Assembly: GCA_031398325.1 (NCBI GenBank)
Contig: JANNNB010000002.1
Location: 1 to 29,304, forward strand
Direction: 5' to 3'
Length of the DNA stretch: 29,304 bases
Origin: Sva-07 sp031398325
GTDB lineage: Bacteria; Actinomycetota; Acidimicrobiia; Acidimicrobiales; Ilumatobacteraceae
The first letter of the stretch is position 1; each line of letters opens with the position of its first letter. Of this stretch, positions 7,347 to 14,143 are shown piece after piece. Below the pieces are notes generated by a model, which did not search any database, had not been told where the DNA came from, and saw only the letters and a program-made list of their open reading frames with translations. The position numbers were made by a program, and so were the translations under genes.

Positions 7347-9659
7347 TCAGTCGAGCCGTGACCGGAAGTACTCGGCGGTCCGCTCGAGGCCTTCGCGGAG
7401 CTGGATCGTCGGTTCCCAACCGAGCAGCGATCGCGCCTTGGTGAGGTCGGGCTTGCGCTGCGTGGGGTCGTCGGCCGGCAACGGCAGGTACACGATCTCC
7501 GAGTTCGATCCGGTGACCTCGATCGCCAGCTCCGCCATCTGGAGGATCGTGAACTCGTTGTCGTTGCCGATGTTCGTCGGCGTCGTCACGTCGGAGTCGA
7601 GCAACGCGAGGAAGCCACGGATCTCGTCATCGACGTAGGTGAACGACCGTGACTGCGAACCGTCGCCGTAGATGGTGATCGGATCTCCCGCCAACGCCTG
7701 CACCAGGAAGTTCGACACCGCCCGCCCGTCGTCGGGTCTCATCCTGGGTCCGTACGTATTGTGCGCCATTACGCCGAGCCCGGCGTAGAAGTTCTCCTTA
7801 CCGGGCACCGAGAAGTCGTAGACCAACTCGGTCGGGGCGACTTCTTCGATCCCCGTCACGCTGGCCCAGATGAGGTCTCCGGTGCGACGAGCGTTGAGCT
7901 GCTGCTGTACACCCCGGTCCCAGTCGAGCGGGTTCCACGGAGCGACGTTCGCCACCGTGAGGCGCCAGAACGGGTACTTGCGTCCCCCGGTCTTCTGCTT
8001 GAACGTCGTGTTGTAGCGCCCGACGCTCGGACAGACACCGAACCGACCAAGCGCGACGACCAGATCGTCTTTGAGTTCATCGGAGGTCGTCGAGAACTCA
8101 TGCCGCTTGGCCTCGGCCAATTTGAGACCGGAATGCACACCGTCACCCTCGCGATACCCCTCGATGAACCACTTGAGGCGCGCCAGCGGGAGGCCGAGGA
8201 TCCAACCCGGGATCCGTTTGCGGTTGTCGACGAAGCCCAACTGATCCCACAGCGCTACCAGCGCGCGCCCATGGACGAACAGCGACCCGCTCCGGGCCGC
8301 AGAAGGGGGCGATCGGACGACGTGCAGGTCGAGTTCGCGTTCGATCACCTTGGCCGCTCGGTCGAGCTCATCCTCACCCGAGGCGAGGGTGATGAACGAT
8401 CCTTTGTGGCCGACGTGCCGGGAACCTTCGGCGACCCACAAGCCGAGCAACCAGAGCAGCTCGTCCGTCATCGGAACCACCGCCGGGAGCCGCCCACCCC
8501 GTGTCGCCGAACGAATGCTCACTCGCGCGTCAGGCGGGATCGGGAGTCGCAAGCACCGCGCCTCGCCCACCGTGAGTGCGTTCTGGCGTTGGCTGGAGAT
8601 GACGCGCGGCCAGAGCCTCGATCGGCGATCGGCATCCGGGAAATGTGTCTGCAGATGCTCGAGCAACTCCGTGCGTCGCCCCCAGATCACGTCGCCGAGC
8701 CCTGCCCACTCGACACGGAGGTCCCACGGATCGAAGCCGTCTCGTTCGAGCAGGTCGATAGTGTGGACGTCAAGACGATCCCGCTCCGGAATCGTGACTC
8801 GACCTGCGATCGCCACGCGATCGCCGACCGTGAGCTGGGTCACTGGACGGGCTACCGGTTCACCGTCCGTGCCTTCGACGAACAGGCTGTGGTCGCCGGT
8901 GACCCGGATCGACCTGCCGTAGCGGGTGGTGACCTCGAAGCAGGGCCCGGTGGGCGGGTGCCCGACAAGTGCGATCGCCTGCGATGCGGCGATCGTGCCA
9001 TCGGCGGCGAAGGCGGGCACGGTGTACCTGTCGAGGTCGACGTTGTTGCCGATTCGACCCGCAAGCTCTCCGATGGTCTCTCGTCGCAGCTCGATCCCGT
9101 CGTCGTACAGCACTTGTTCGTCGGCGAGGATCGAGTTGAAGATCCGGACGACGCGGACGTCGAGGTCGTGGTGGCGGTGGTACGCCATGGTCATGGCTTC
9201 GGCGTAGCGCTTGGCCTCGTCGTACACCCCCCGGATGCCGATCGGGTTGACGTTGCCCCAGTACGACTCTGGTTGCGGGTGCACGAGCGGGTCGCCGTAC
9301 ACCTCCGAGGTCGAAGCCAGAAAGAACTTCGCACCCTTGGCGAGCGCGAGACCGAGACAGTTGTGGGTGCCGAGTCCGCCGACCTTCAGGATCTGGATCG
9401 GGATTCGTTCGAAGTCGACTGGACTGGCGGGGCTGGCGAGGTGCATCACGGCATCGACGTCGCCCGGCACCCATACGTAATTGCTCACGTCATGCTCGAC
9501 GAATGTGAAGCCGGCCCGCCCGAACAGCTCTTCGATGTTGGTCACCGAGCCGCTGACGAGGTTGTCGATAGCGACTACTTCGTCGCCGCGGTCGAGGAGC
9601 GCTCGACAGAGGTGCGATCCCAAGAAGCCTGCTCCGCCGGTGACGACCACTCGTGCCAT
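7347..9659 (-). CDS. UDP-glucuronate decarboxylase precursor with in-frame intein
   Basis: The 770-residue precursor combines a 311-residue host enzyme with a 459-residue intein. The host (residues 1-175 and 635-770) is an extended short-chain dehydrogenase of the UDP-xylose synthase type, which converts UDP-glucuronate to UDP-xylose using bound NAD. It has TGGAGFLGSHL (7-17), STSEVYGDP (116-124) and the catalytic YDEAK (Tyr146, Lys150). The C-extein carries TYGPRMRPDDGRAVSNF, a family hallmark, then GDGSQSRSFTYVDD. Joining the exteins gives an unbroken RIFN-TYGPRM motif, so splicing is needed to rebuild the active-site strand. The ATG at 9659 lies inside the end of the upstream wzx-wzy gene (85-nt overlap) and has its own TACGAT box 8 nt before it. 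A closely related NDP-sugar dehydratase is possible, but adjacency to ugd favours UDP-xylose synthesis. Confidence 0.9.
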   Translation of the reverse strand: MARVVVTGGAGFLGSHLCRALLDRGDEVVAIDNLVSGSVTNIEELFGRAGFTFVEHDVSNYVWVPGDVDAVMHLASPASPVDFERIPIQILKVGGLGTHNCLGLALAKGAKFFLASTSEVYGDPLVHPQPESYWGNVNPIGIRGVYDEAKRYAEAMTMAYHRHHDLDVRVVRIFNSILADEQVLYDDGIELRRETIGELAGRIGNNVDLDRYTVPAFAADGTIAASQAIALVGHPPTGPCFEVTTRYGRSIRVTGDHSLFVEGTDGEPVARPVTQLTVGDRVAIAGRVTIPERDRLDVHTIDLLERDGFDPWDLRVEWAGLGDVIWGRRTELLEHLQTHFPDADRRSRLWPRVISSQRQNALTVGEARCLRLPIPPDARVSIRSATRGGRLPAVVPMTDELLWLLGLWVAEGSRHVGHKGSFITLASGEDELDRAAKVIERELDLHVVRSPPSAARSGSLFVHGRALVALWDQLGFVDNRKRIPGWILGLPLARLKWFIEGYREGDGVHSGLKLAEAKRHEFSTTSDELKDDLVVALGRFGVCPSVGRYNTTFKQKTGGRKYPFWRLTVANVAPWNPLDWDRGVQQQLNARRTGDLIWASVTGIEEVAPTELVYDFSVPGKENFYAGLGVMAHNTYGPRMRPDDGRAVSNFLVQALAGDPITIYGDGSQSRSFTYVDDEIRGFLALLDSDVTTPTNIGNDNEFTILQMAELAIEVTGSNSEIVYLPLPADDPTQRKPDLTKARSLLGWEPTIQLREGLERTAEYFRSRLD
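7758..9134 (-). mobile_element. Intein with LAGLIDADG-type homing endonuclease domain
   Basis: The 459-residue element spans precursor residues 176-634. It begins with Ser (SILADEQV, block A), has the block B histidine in VTGDHSLF (intein residues 78-85), and ends with block F (VYDFSVPGKENFYAG, 438-452) and block G VMAHN, followed by Thr as the +1 extein nucleophile. Two endonuclease motifs lie between: LLWLLGLWVAEG (226-237, acid Glu236) and WFIEGYREGDG (322-332, acid Asp331). All splicing residues for a class 1 mechanism (Ser1, block B His, terminal His-Asn, Thr+1) are present, so splicing is predicted to work. The block F His is replaced by Glu, a substitution I believe is tolerated in other inteins. 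The insertion point is the most conserved strand of the host, typical of inteins. Whether the endonuclease is still active cannot be told from the sequence. Confidence 0.93.
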
Positions 9660-12334
9660 GGGGACGGATCGTACGCGGCGCGAGGTTGAGAAGCTGACCG
9701 CTGCAGGATGGTCAGCCAGCCCGCGAGCAGGAACAACCAGATGGCCGAGACGTTGACGCCGGCACCCAGGCCTTCGGTCGTGATGCTGTTCACCAGGCTC
9801 GCCACCACCACGCCGAGCAGGATCACGAGATCCGACCGCATGGTGCCGGTGGCGCCGCGCAGGAGTGTGGGTGAGCGGCGCTCGGTACCCCACAGACGGC
9901 CGAGTGCGAAGATGATCCCGACGATGAGCGCCGTCCACCAGACGAGGCCGACGAGGCCGACGTCGATCATGACGTTGACCGCTGCGTTGTGCGCGCCGCC
10001 GAGGCCGGTCTCGTCGAAGAAGACCCCCTTCGCGGATGCGAATCCGAGCCCGAAGAACGGATGATCGAGGAACGACGCCCACGCGAGCGTCCAGATCTCG
10101 GTGCGCCGATTGAACGTGCCGATCTGTTCGGCGGTCTCTCCGCGAGTCAGGAAGTTCAAGACGGGGCCACCGAACGCGAGCGCGAGGGCGCCGCCCCCGA
10201 CCATGCTGGCGAGTGCCAGTTCGGGCTTCATCTTCCGGCCCGACGACACCCAGGCCATCACCCCGATCGCGGCGATGCCGCCGGCGATCGACCCCCGGGT
10301 GCGGGTGAGGAGGAGGAACGTGAGGTTCACGGCGAACAACGAGCCGTAGACCCATCGCCGCCACGGCAGCCGGCGTCGGCCCGCGGTGATCCACAGCCCG
10401 AAGAGGATCGGCACGGAGATCGCCAGCATCGACCCGGCGCTGACGCTGTGCACGGACAGCCAGGTGAACCGCCCCCGTTGTGTGTTCGACGTCGGAGCGA
10501 CGTACGCGAGGCCGGCCAGGATCGACAACGTCATCAGCACGATCCATCCGTGGACGAGGCGGCTGATGGTTCGCAGATCACCGTCGACGGTGATGAGATG
10601 CACGACTGCCCCGATGATCACGAGCTGGACGCCCCGTGCGAGCGCGAGCGTGGGGAAGTCGGAGTAGATCGCACTGACGGCTGTCGACAGGATGTATCCC
10701 CACATGATGACCACGAGCGGTTGGAGCTGGGGCCGCCGGGGAACCAGCCGCCAGACGGCCCAGACGCCGATGACGGCGTAGATCCCCAACTCGAGCGCGA
10801 TGAGCGGATCGATTCGGCCGTTGAGCACCTCGTCGATGTTGCGGCGCCGGAGCTTGTACTCGGTGGCCACGACGAGGACGAGCGGCAGAAGCCACAGGAT
10901 CCGAGTCCACCAGGCCCGTTCGGGCGGTGGCATCGGACTCGTGGGCGATGCGGGGAACGGGTCGATCGGCACGTGCCGGGGTCGGATCGGTCGCCGCTCC
11001 CGTGAAGGAGCGGTCGCCGGAGTGTTCCACTCCCAGAGCGGTGGCTCGGATGGAGCGGCGACCAGGTCGGCTTCGAACACGACCGGCGCCGCGTCCGGTT
11101 GCTCAGCGTCCATCGGCGCACCGATGGGGGCGCGGTTCGCTGGATCACGCAACGCCCGCAGCAGCAGCCCGGCACCGGCGAAGGCCCCGAGGGCGAGTCC
11201 GGCCGGCACCGCGTCGATCCAGCCGGCCGACGCGAGCAGACCGGCGGCGACGAGCCCGACGGCGGCGTCGATCATCCGGATGACGAAGGTCTCGCGCGAT
11301 CGTCCCTCGGCCACGACGGCGTTGCCAGCCGGAATCCCGGCCCCGAAACCCATCGAGTAGAGCGACCACGCCGCGATGGCGCCGATGCTGACGACGGTGC
11401 TGCCGTCGGTGAGGAGGTCGACGAGCGGAGCGCGCAACAGCATGGCCACGCACCCGTACAGCGCGGCGCCGCCACCGACGATCAACATCGCCCGTGACAC
11501 GCTCGGTCGGAACCGCTCGGCGCGTTGAGCCTGCCGCGCGTACGTCGGGAGCAGATAGACGCCGGCGCCGTTGATCACCGTCAGGATCGGGGCGAGCAGC
11601 AGCCGGCCTGCTTCGAGTTGTCCGACCGCTTCGAGCGACGCCGCCGTCGCCACGAGCACCCGCACGACGGCCAACACTCCCGGTCGAAGCCCGACCTGGA
11701 CCGCTCTCCAGACGGCGAAGGACGACAGCTCCCGCATTCGCGATCGCGCCCGCACCCCACCGACGAGTTCGACCGAGGGGAGCTGGACCACGCCGACGAC
11801 GAAGGCGACCACCGCGCCGGCCATGACTGCCATGACCAACGTCTGCAACGTCAACGCGTTCCCCGACAGGGAGACGACGACGAGCAGCCCGAGCGAGCCG
11901 ACGGCAAACGAGCCGTCGTTGGCGGCCAGCTTCCAGAACTCGCGACGAGCGATGAGTATCCGTCGCAGCGTCTCCTCGAGAATCCATGCGACCGATGCGA
12001 AGCCGAAGAGCACGGCGGTGTCGCGATCGACTCCGCTGACGAAGCTGGCAAGAACGGTCGTGATGACGAGCACGGACGCGACCGCGATCCACTGCGACTG
12101 GAACAGCGCCCGCCGGTAACCGGGATCGAACCGATCGAGCACCGTGAGCGAATCGCCGATCCACCCACTCTGGACAGCGTTGACCGTGATCAGGATGCCG
12201 AAGAGCAGGCTGAAGGCGCCGAGCCCTGCGGCGCCCAGCGAACGGAGCGCGATGAGCGACAGGACGAGCGACGACGCCGCCACGATGCCTTGCGACACGA
12301 GAGCGCCGACCGGGCGGTTCACGCGACCCGACAT
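9575..12334 (-). CDS. Fused Wzx-like flippase / Wzy-like O-antigen polymerase
   Basis: One uninterrupted 919-residue frame holds two membrane modules normally made as separate proteins. Residues 1 to about 395 form a multi-helix MATE/polysaccharide-transporter-like module with about twelve hydrophobic stretches. Residues 396-475 are a Pro-rich, charged, presumably cytoplasmic linker. Residues about 476-880 form an O-antigen ligase/polymerase (Wzy_C-like) module with LTRTRGSIAGG near 676-686 and a GGAHNAAVNVMIDVGLVG motif at 779-796. The C-terminal 40 residues are polar and are encoded across the start of the decarboxylase gene. The product would flip lipid-linked repeat units and polymerise them on the outer face of the membrane. 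The ATG at 12334 lies 31 bp after the Wzz-like gene, so the two are an operon. Internal Met408 could in principle start the second module, but no ribosome binding site precedes it. Confidence 0.85.
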   Translation of the reverse strand: MSGRVNRPVGALVSQGIVAASSLVLSLIALRSLGAAGLGAFSLLFGILITVNAVQSGWIGDSLTVLDRFDPGYRRALFQSQWIAVASVLVITTVLASFVSGVDRDTAVLFGFASVAWILEETLRRILIARREFWKLAANDGSFAVGSLGLLVVVSLSGNALTLQTLVMAVMAGAVVAFVVGVVQLPSVELVGGVRARSRMRELSSFAVWRAVQVGLRPGVLAVVRVLVATAASLEAVGQLEAGRLLLAPILTVINGAGVYLLPTYARQAQRAERFRPSVSRAMLIVGGGAALYGCVAMLLRAPLVDLLTDGSTVVSIGAIAAWSLYSMGFGAGIPAGNAVVAEGRSRETFVIRMIDAAVGLVAAGLLASAGWIDAVPAGLALGAFAGAGLLLRALRDPANRAPIGAPMDAEQPDAAPVVFEADLVAAPSEPPLWEWNTPATAPSRERRPIRPRHVPIDPFPASPTSPMPPPERAWWTRILWLLPLVLVVATEYKLRRRNIDEVLNGRIDPLIALELGIYAVIGVWAVWRLVPRRPQLQPLVVIMWGYILSTAVSAIYSDFPTLALARGVQLVIIGAVVHLITVDGDLRTISRLVHGWIVLMTLSILAGLAYVAPTSNTQRGRFTWLSVHSVSAGSMLAISVPILFGLWITAGRRRLPWRRWVYGSLFAVNLTFLLLTRTRGSIAGGIAAIGVMAWVSSGRKMKPELALASMVGGGALALAFGGPVLNFLTRGETAEQIGTFNRRTEIWTLAWASFLDHPFFGLGFASAKGVFFDETGLGGAHNAAVNVMIDVGLVGLVWWTALIVGIIFALGRLWGTERRSPTLLRGATGTMRSDLVILLGVVVASLVNSITTEGLGAGVNVSAIWLFLLAGWLTILQRSASQPRAAYDPSPWHEWSSPAEQASWDRTSVERSSTAATK
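9668..9673 (-). promoter_or_regulatory. -10-like TACGAT box inside wzx-wzy for the decarboxylase
   Basis: TANNNT hexamer 8 nt before the decarboxylase ATG at 9659, within the coding sequence of the upstream gene. It suggests an internal leaderless promoter that can supply the decarboxylase independently of the wzz/wzx-wzy transcript. Confidence 0.4.
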
Positions 12335-12365
12335 CTCATCCGAGCGGACATGACGGCGCAGCTGC

Positions 12366-13862
12366 TCAGACTTGCTCGCGCGGCCGGTGGTCGTAGACGA
12401 CGCCGATGAGGTGGGCGCGCAGCACGTCGAGGCGTTGGCGCACCGTGTTCAGGTCGTTCGACTCGGTGCCGCGTTCGACGATCAACACGACGCCGTCTGC
12501 TTCGCTGGCCAGCGCCGAGCCGTCAGCGACCGTGAGCAGTGGCGGGACATCGATGAGCACCAGGTCGTACAGGTCGCGAATCGAACCGATCGTGGTGCGC
12601 GCCGCCTGGGATCGGAAGAGCCCGGCAGGGTCGTCGATCGAGCGCCCGCCGACCAGCAGATCGAGCGTGGCTGCCCCACCGACGCTGACCGAACGACGAA
12701 CCTGGTCGAACGAGGTGAGCCCCGCGAGGACCTCGGTGAGGCCGCCTGCGGCCTGCTCGAATCCGAAGAGGCGGCTCACGCGGCGATCGCGTAGGTTGCC
12801 GTCGACGACGAGCACACGCCGGCCCTCGCGAGCCGCAGCGGTCGCCAGTCGGGCCACCGTCTCGGCCGCGTCGGGACTCGGTGTCGCCGTCGCGGTGAGC
12901 ACGACGCCACCCTCGGGCTGGACGGCGCCAAGGCTGGTGGCGAGGAGCTGGTACGCCGCGCCGGGCGGAGCGACAGAGTCGAAGAGTCCGGCCGGGCGCG
13001 CGGTGATCTCGCCGAGCAAGGGCGCTGACAGGGCGGTCGTCGCGTCGGAGCTGGTGGCGATGAGCGGCCGTCGGCCGGCACGGAACCATGCGATGGCCGC
13101 CATGACGAAGGCCCCGAAGAGCGCGCCGGCGATCATGTATTGAAGTGCCGGCAACAGGCGGGAGTCCTCCTGGACCTTCGGCGGCTCGACGAACTCCACG
13201 CCGCTGCCGTAGAGGGCTGCCTCGGAGCGAATCTCTGCGATCTGCAGGTCGATCGCATCGATGCTCACGGTCGACGACGTCGGCGATGCGTCGGCGACGA
13301 GTCGGGCGCGTTCGGTGAGCAGGGCGTCGACGGCCGCATCGGCGCGCTGTTGTGTGTCCGCAGTCGACAGTTCGAGGTACGCGTCGACGACGTCTTGGCA
13401 GATGCGCAGCGCGCGCGCCTCGTCGTCTGCCGTGCATTCGATGCGCACGTCGGAACTGCGGGTGGTCCCGGTGACGACCACGGCATCGATCGAATCCGTC
13501 GTCTCGATCGGGGCGAGGTCGGATTCGTCGGGCGGGTTCGGCCCCGCGAGCTGTTCCTGACGGGCGGCGGTCTCGTTGTCGACGACCTGTTGACGCACCA
13601 GTTCGGAATCGGCGAACTCGGCGCGCTGTTGGGCGAATCGGGTGAGATCGGTCGGGGTGCTCGACCCGTCGCGGAAGACCGGGGTGCCGCGCGGGTCCGT
13701 CAGGTACAGGGTGGTCGTGGCCGTCGATGTGCCGGAGGTGGCGAACACGGCGATCCCTGCGAGCAGTCCGAACAAGATCGTGATCGGCACGGTCCAGGAC
13801 CGGAAACGCCAATATGCCTCGACGGGACCGATCGGGGAGCCGTCGGGAATCGCAGCGCTCAC
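12366..13862 (-). CDS. Wzz-like chain-length regulator fused to degenerate BY-kinase domain
   Basis: The 498-residue protein has the polysaccharide co-polymerase layout: a membrane helix at 25-43, an extracytoplasmic segment (44-240) with coiled-coil-like stretches, a second helix at 241-260, and a cytoplasmic CpsD/CapB-type ATPase domain. In the ATPase domain the Walker A' (VLVVDGNLRD, 350-359) and Walker B (LVLIDVPPLL, 434-443) are kept. The P-loop position reads TATPSPDAAET (324-334) instead of a GEGKS/T-type loop, so the ATP-binding Lys is replaced by Ala332. The C terminus has one Tyr (490) and no Tyr cluster. I infer that it regulates chain length without kinase activity. The GTG at 13862 has GAGG 8 nt upstream. 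First gene of the unit that continues into wzx-wzy; divergent from the large secreted protein gene. Confidence 0.87.
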   Translation of the reverse strand: MSAAIPDGSPIGPVEAYWRFRSWTVPITILFGLLAGIAVFATSGTSTATTTLYLTDPRGTPVFRDGSSTPTDLTRFAQQRAEFADSELVRQQVVDNETAARQEQLAGPNPPDESDLAPIETTDSIDAVVVTGTTRSSDVRIECTADDEARALRICQDVVDAYLELSTADTQQRADAAVDALLTERARLVADASPTSSTVSIDAIDLQIAEIRSEAALYGSGVEFVEPPKVQEDSRLLPALQYMIAGALFGAFVMAAIAWFRAGRRPLIATSSDATTALSAPLLGEITARPAGLFDSVAPPGAAYQLLATSLGAVQPEGGVVLTATATPSPDAAETVARLATAAAREGRRVLVVDGNLRDRRVSRLFGFEQAAGGLTEVLAGLTSFDQVRRSVSVGGAATLDLLVGGRSIDDPAGLFRSQAARTTIGSIRDLYDLVLIDVPPLLTVADGSALASEADGVVLIVERGTESNDLNTVRQRLDVLRAHLIGVVYDHRPREQV

Positions 13863-14004
13863 GGAGCGGACCTCGCGGTCGACGGATCCTGGTCGCGATC
13901 CAGGCGCGAGCGATTGAACGGCACGCTCTCAGATCGGTTGGTGGATGCCCCGAGTTGAGGAGCCCGCCGGACGTCACGTGTGCGGTCACCATCGGCGAGA
14001 GCAG

Positions 14005-14021
14005 GACCACACAGAGTGTGA
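14005..14021. promoter_or_regulatory. Degenerate second copy of the GACCAC palindrome
   Basis: GACCAC-acaga-GTGTGA keeps one perfect half-site and a weak second half. It starts 33 bp before the better copy at 14038, about three helical turns, so it could be an auxiliary site. Low confidence on its own. Confidence 0.25.
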
Positions 14022-14037
14022 GTTTGCGTCCAATCTT

Positions 14038-14054
14038 GACCACTATTCGTGGTT
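14038..14054. promoter_or_regulatory. Operator-like palindrome GACCAC-N5-GTGGTT
   Basis: The 17-bp inverted repeat has 6-bp arms (one mismatch) and a TATTC spacer. It lies in the 281-bp region between the divergent Wzz-like gene and the secreted-protein gene. It matches the palindrome at 21302-21318 in 14 of 17 positions. It overlaps a TTGACC that could serve as a -35 element and lies just upstream of a TACTCT box at 14074. Apart from this and the degenerate copy at 14005, I see nothing else of note in this intergenic region. Confidence 0.5.
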
Positions 14055-14073
14055 GCGGGCGCCATGGGTCCCG

Positions 14074-14079
14074 TACTCT
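14074..14079 (+). promoter_or_regulatory. Possible -10 box TACTCT for the secreted-protein gene
   Basis: TANNNT hexamer 64 nt before the ATG. If used, it gives a leader of roughly 60 nt that contains the GGAG ribosome binding site, and it would place the palindrome at 14038-14054 in an activator-like position about 20-36 bp upstream of the box. No TTGACA-like element sits at the optimal spacing, so this is tentative. Confidence 0.3.
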
Positions 14080-14132
14080 GCGTGGAGGAAACGGGCACGG
14101 CGGCTCGCTCCGGCTTCAGGGCCATGAGAGTT

Positions 14133-14136
14133 GGAG
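14133..14136 (+). promoter_or_regulatory. Ribosome binding site GGAG deciding the start at 14144
   Basis: GGAG with 7 nt to the ATG at 14144. It selects this ATG, which is followed directly by a signal peptide, over the frame's upstream extension to 13814 that overlaps the Wzz-like gene. Confidence 0.6.
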
Positions 14137-14143
14137 ATGTTCG

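Noticed and set aside
7761..9689. Open frame of 642 codons on the plus strand opposite the decarboxylase and intein
   Set aside because: It is antisense to a recognised enzyme and intein, is rich in Arg/Asp/Glu/Val in the manner of GC-rich mirror frames, and shows no domain motif.
10910..11152. Possible frameshift or gene boundary between the Wzx-like and Wzy-like modules
   Set aside because: The frame is open through a Pro-rich linker, with no stop codon and no ribosome binding site before Met408, so a true fusion is the simpler reading.
13814..14143. Upstream extension of the secreted-protein gene
   Set aside because: It would bury the signal peptide and overlap the Wzz-like gene; GGAG before ATG 14144 marks the start.
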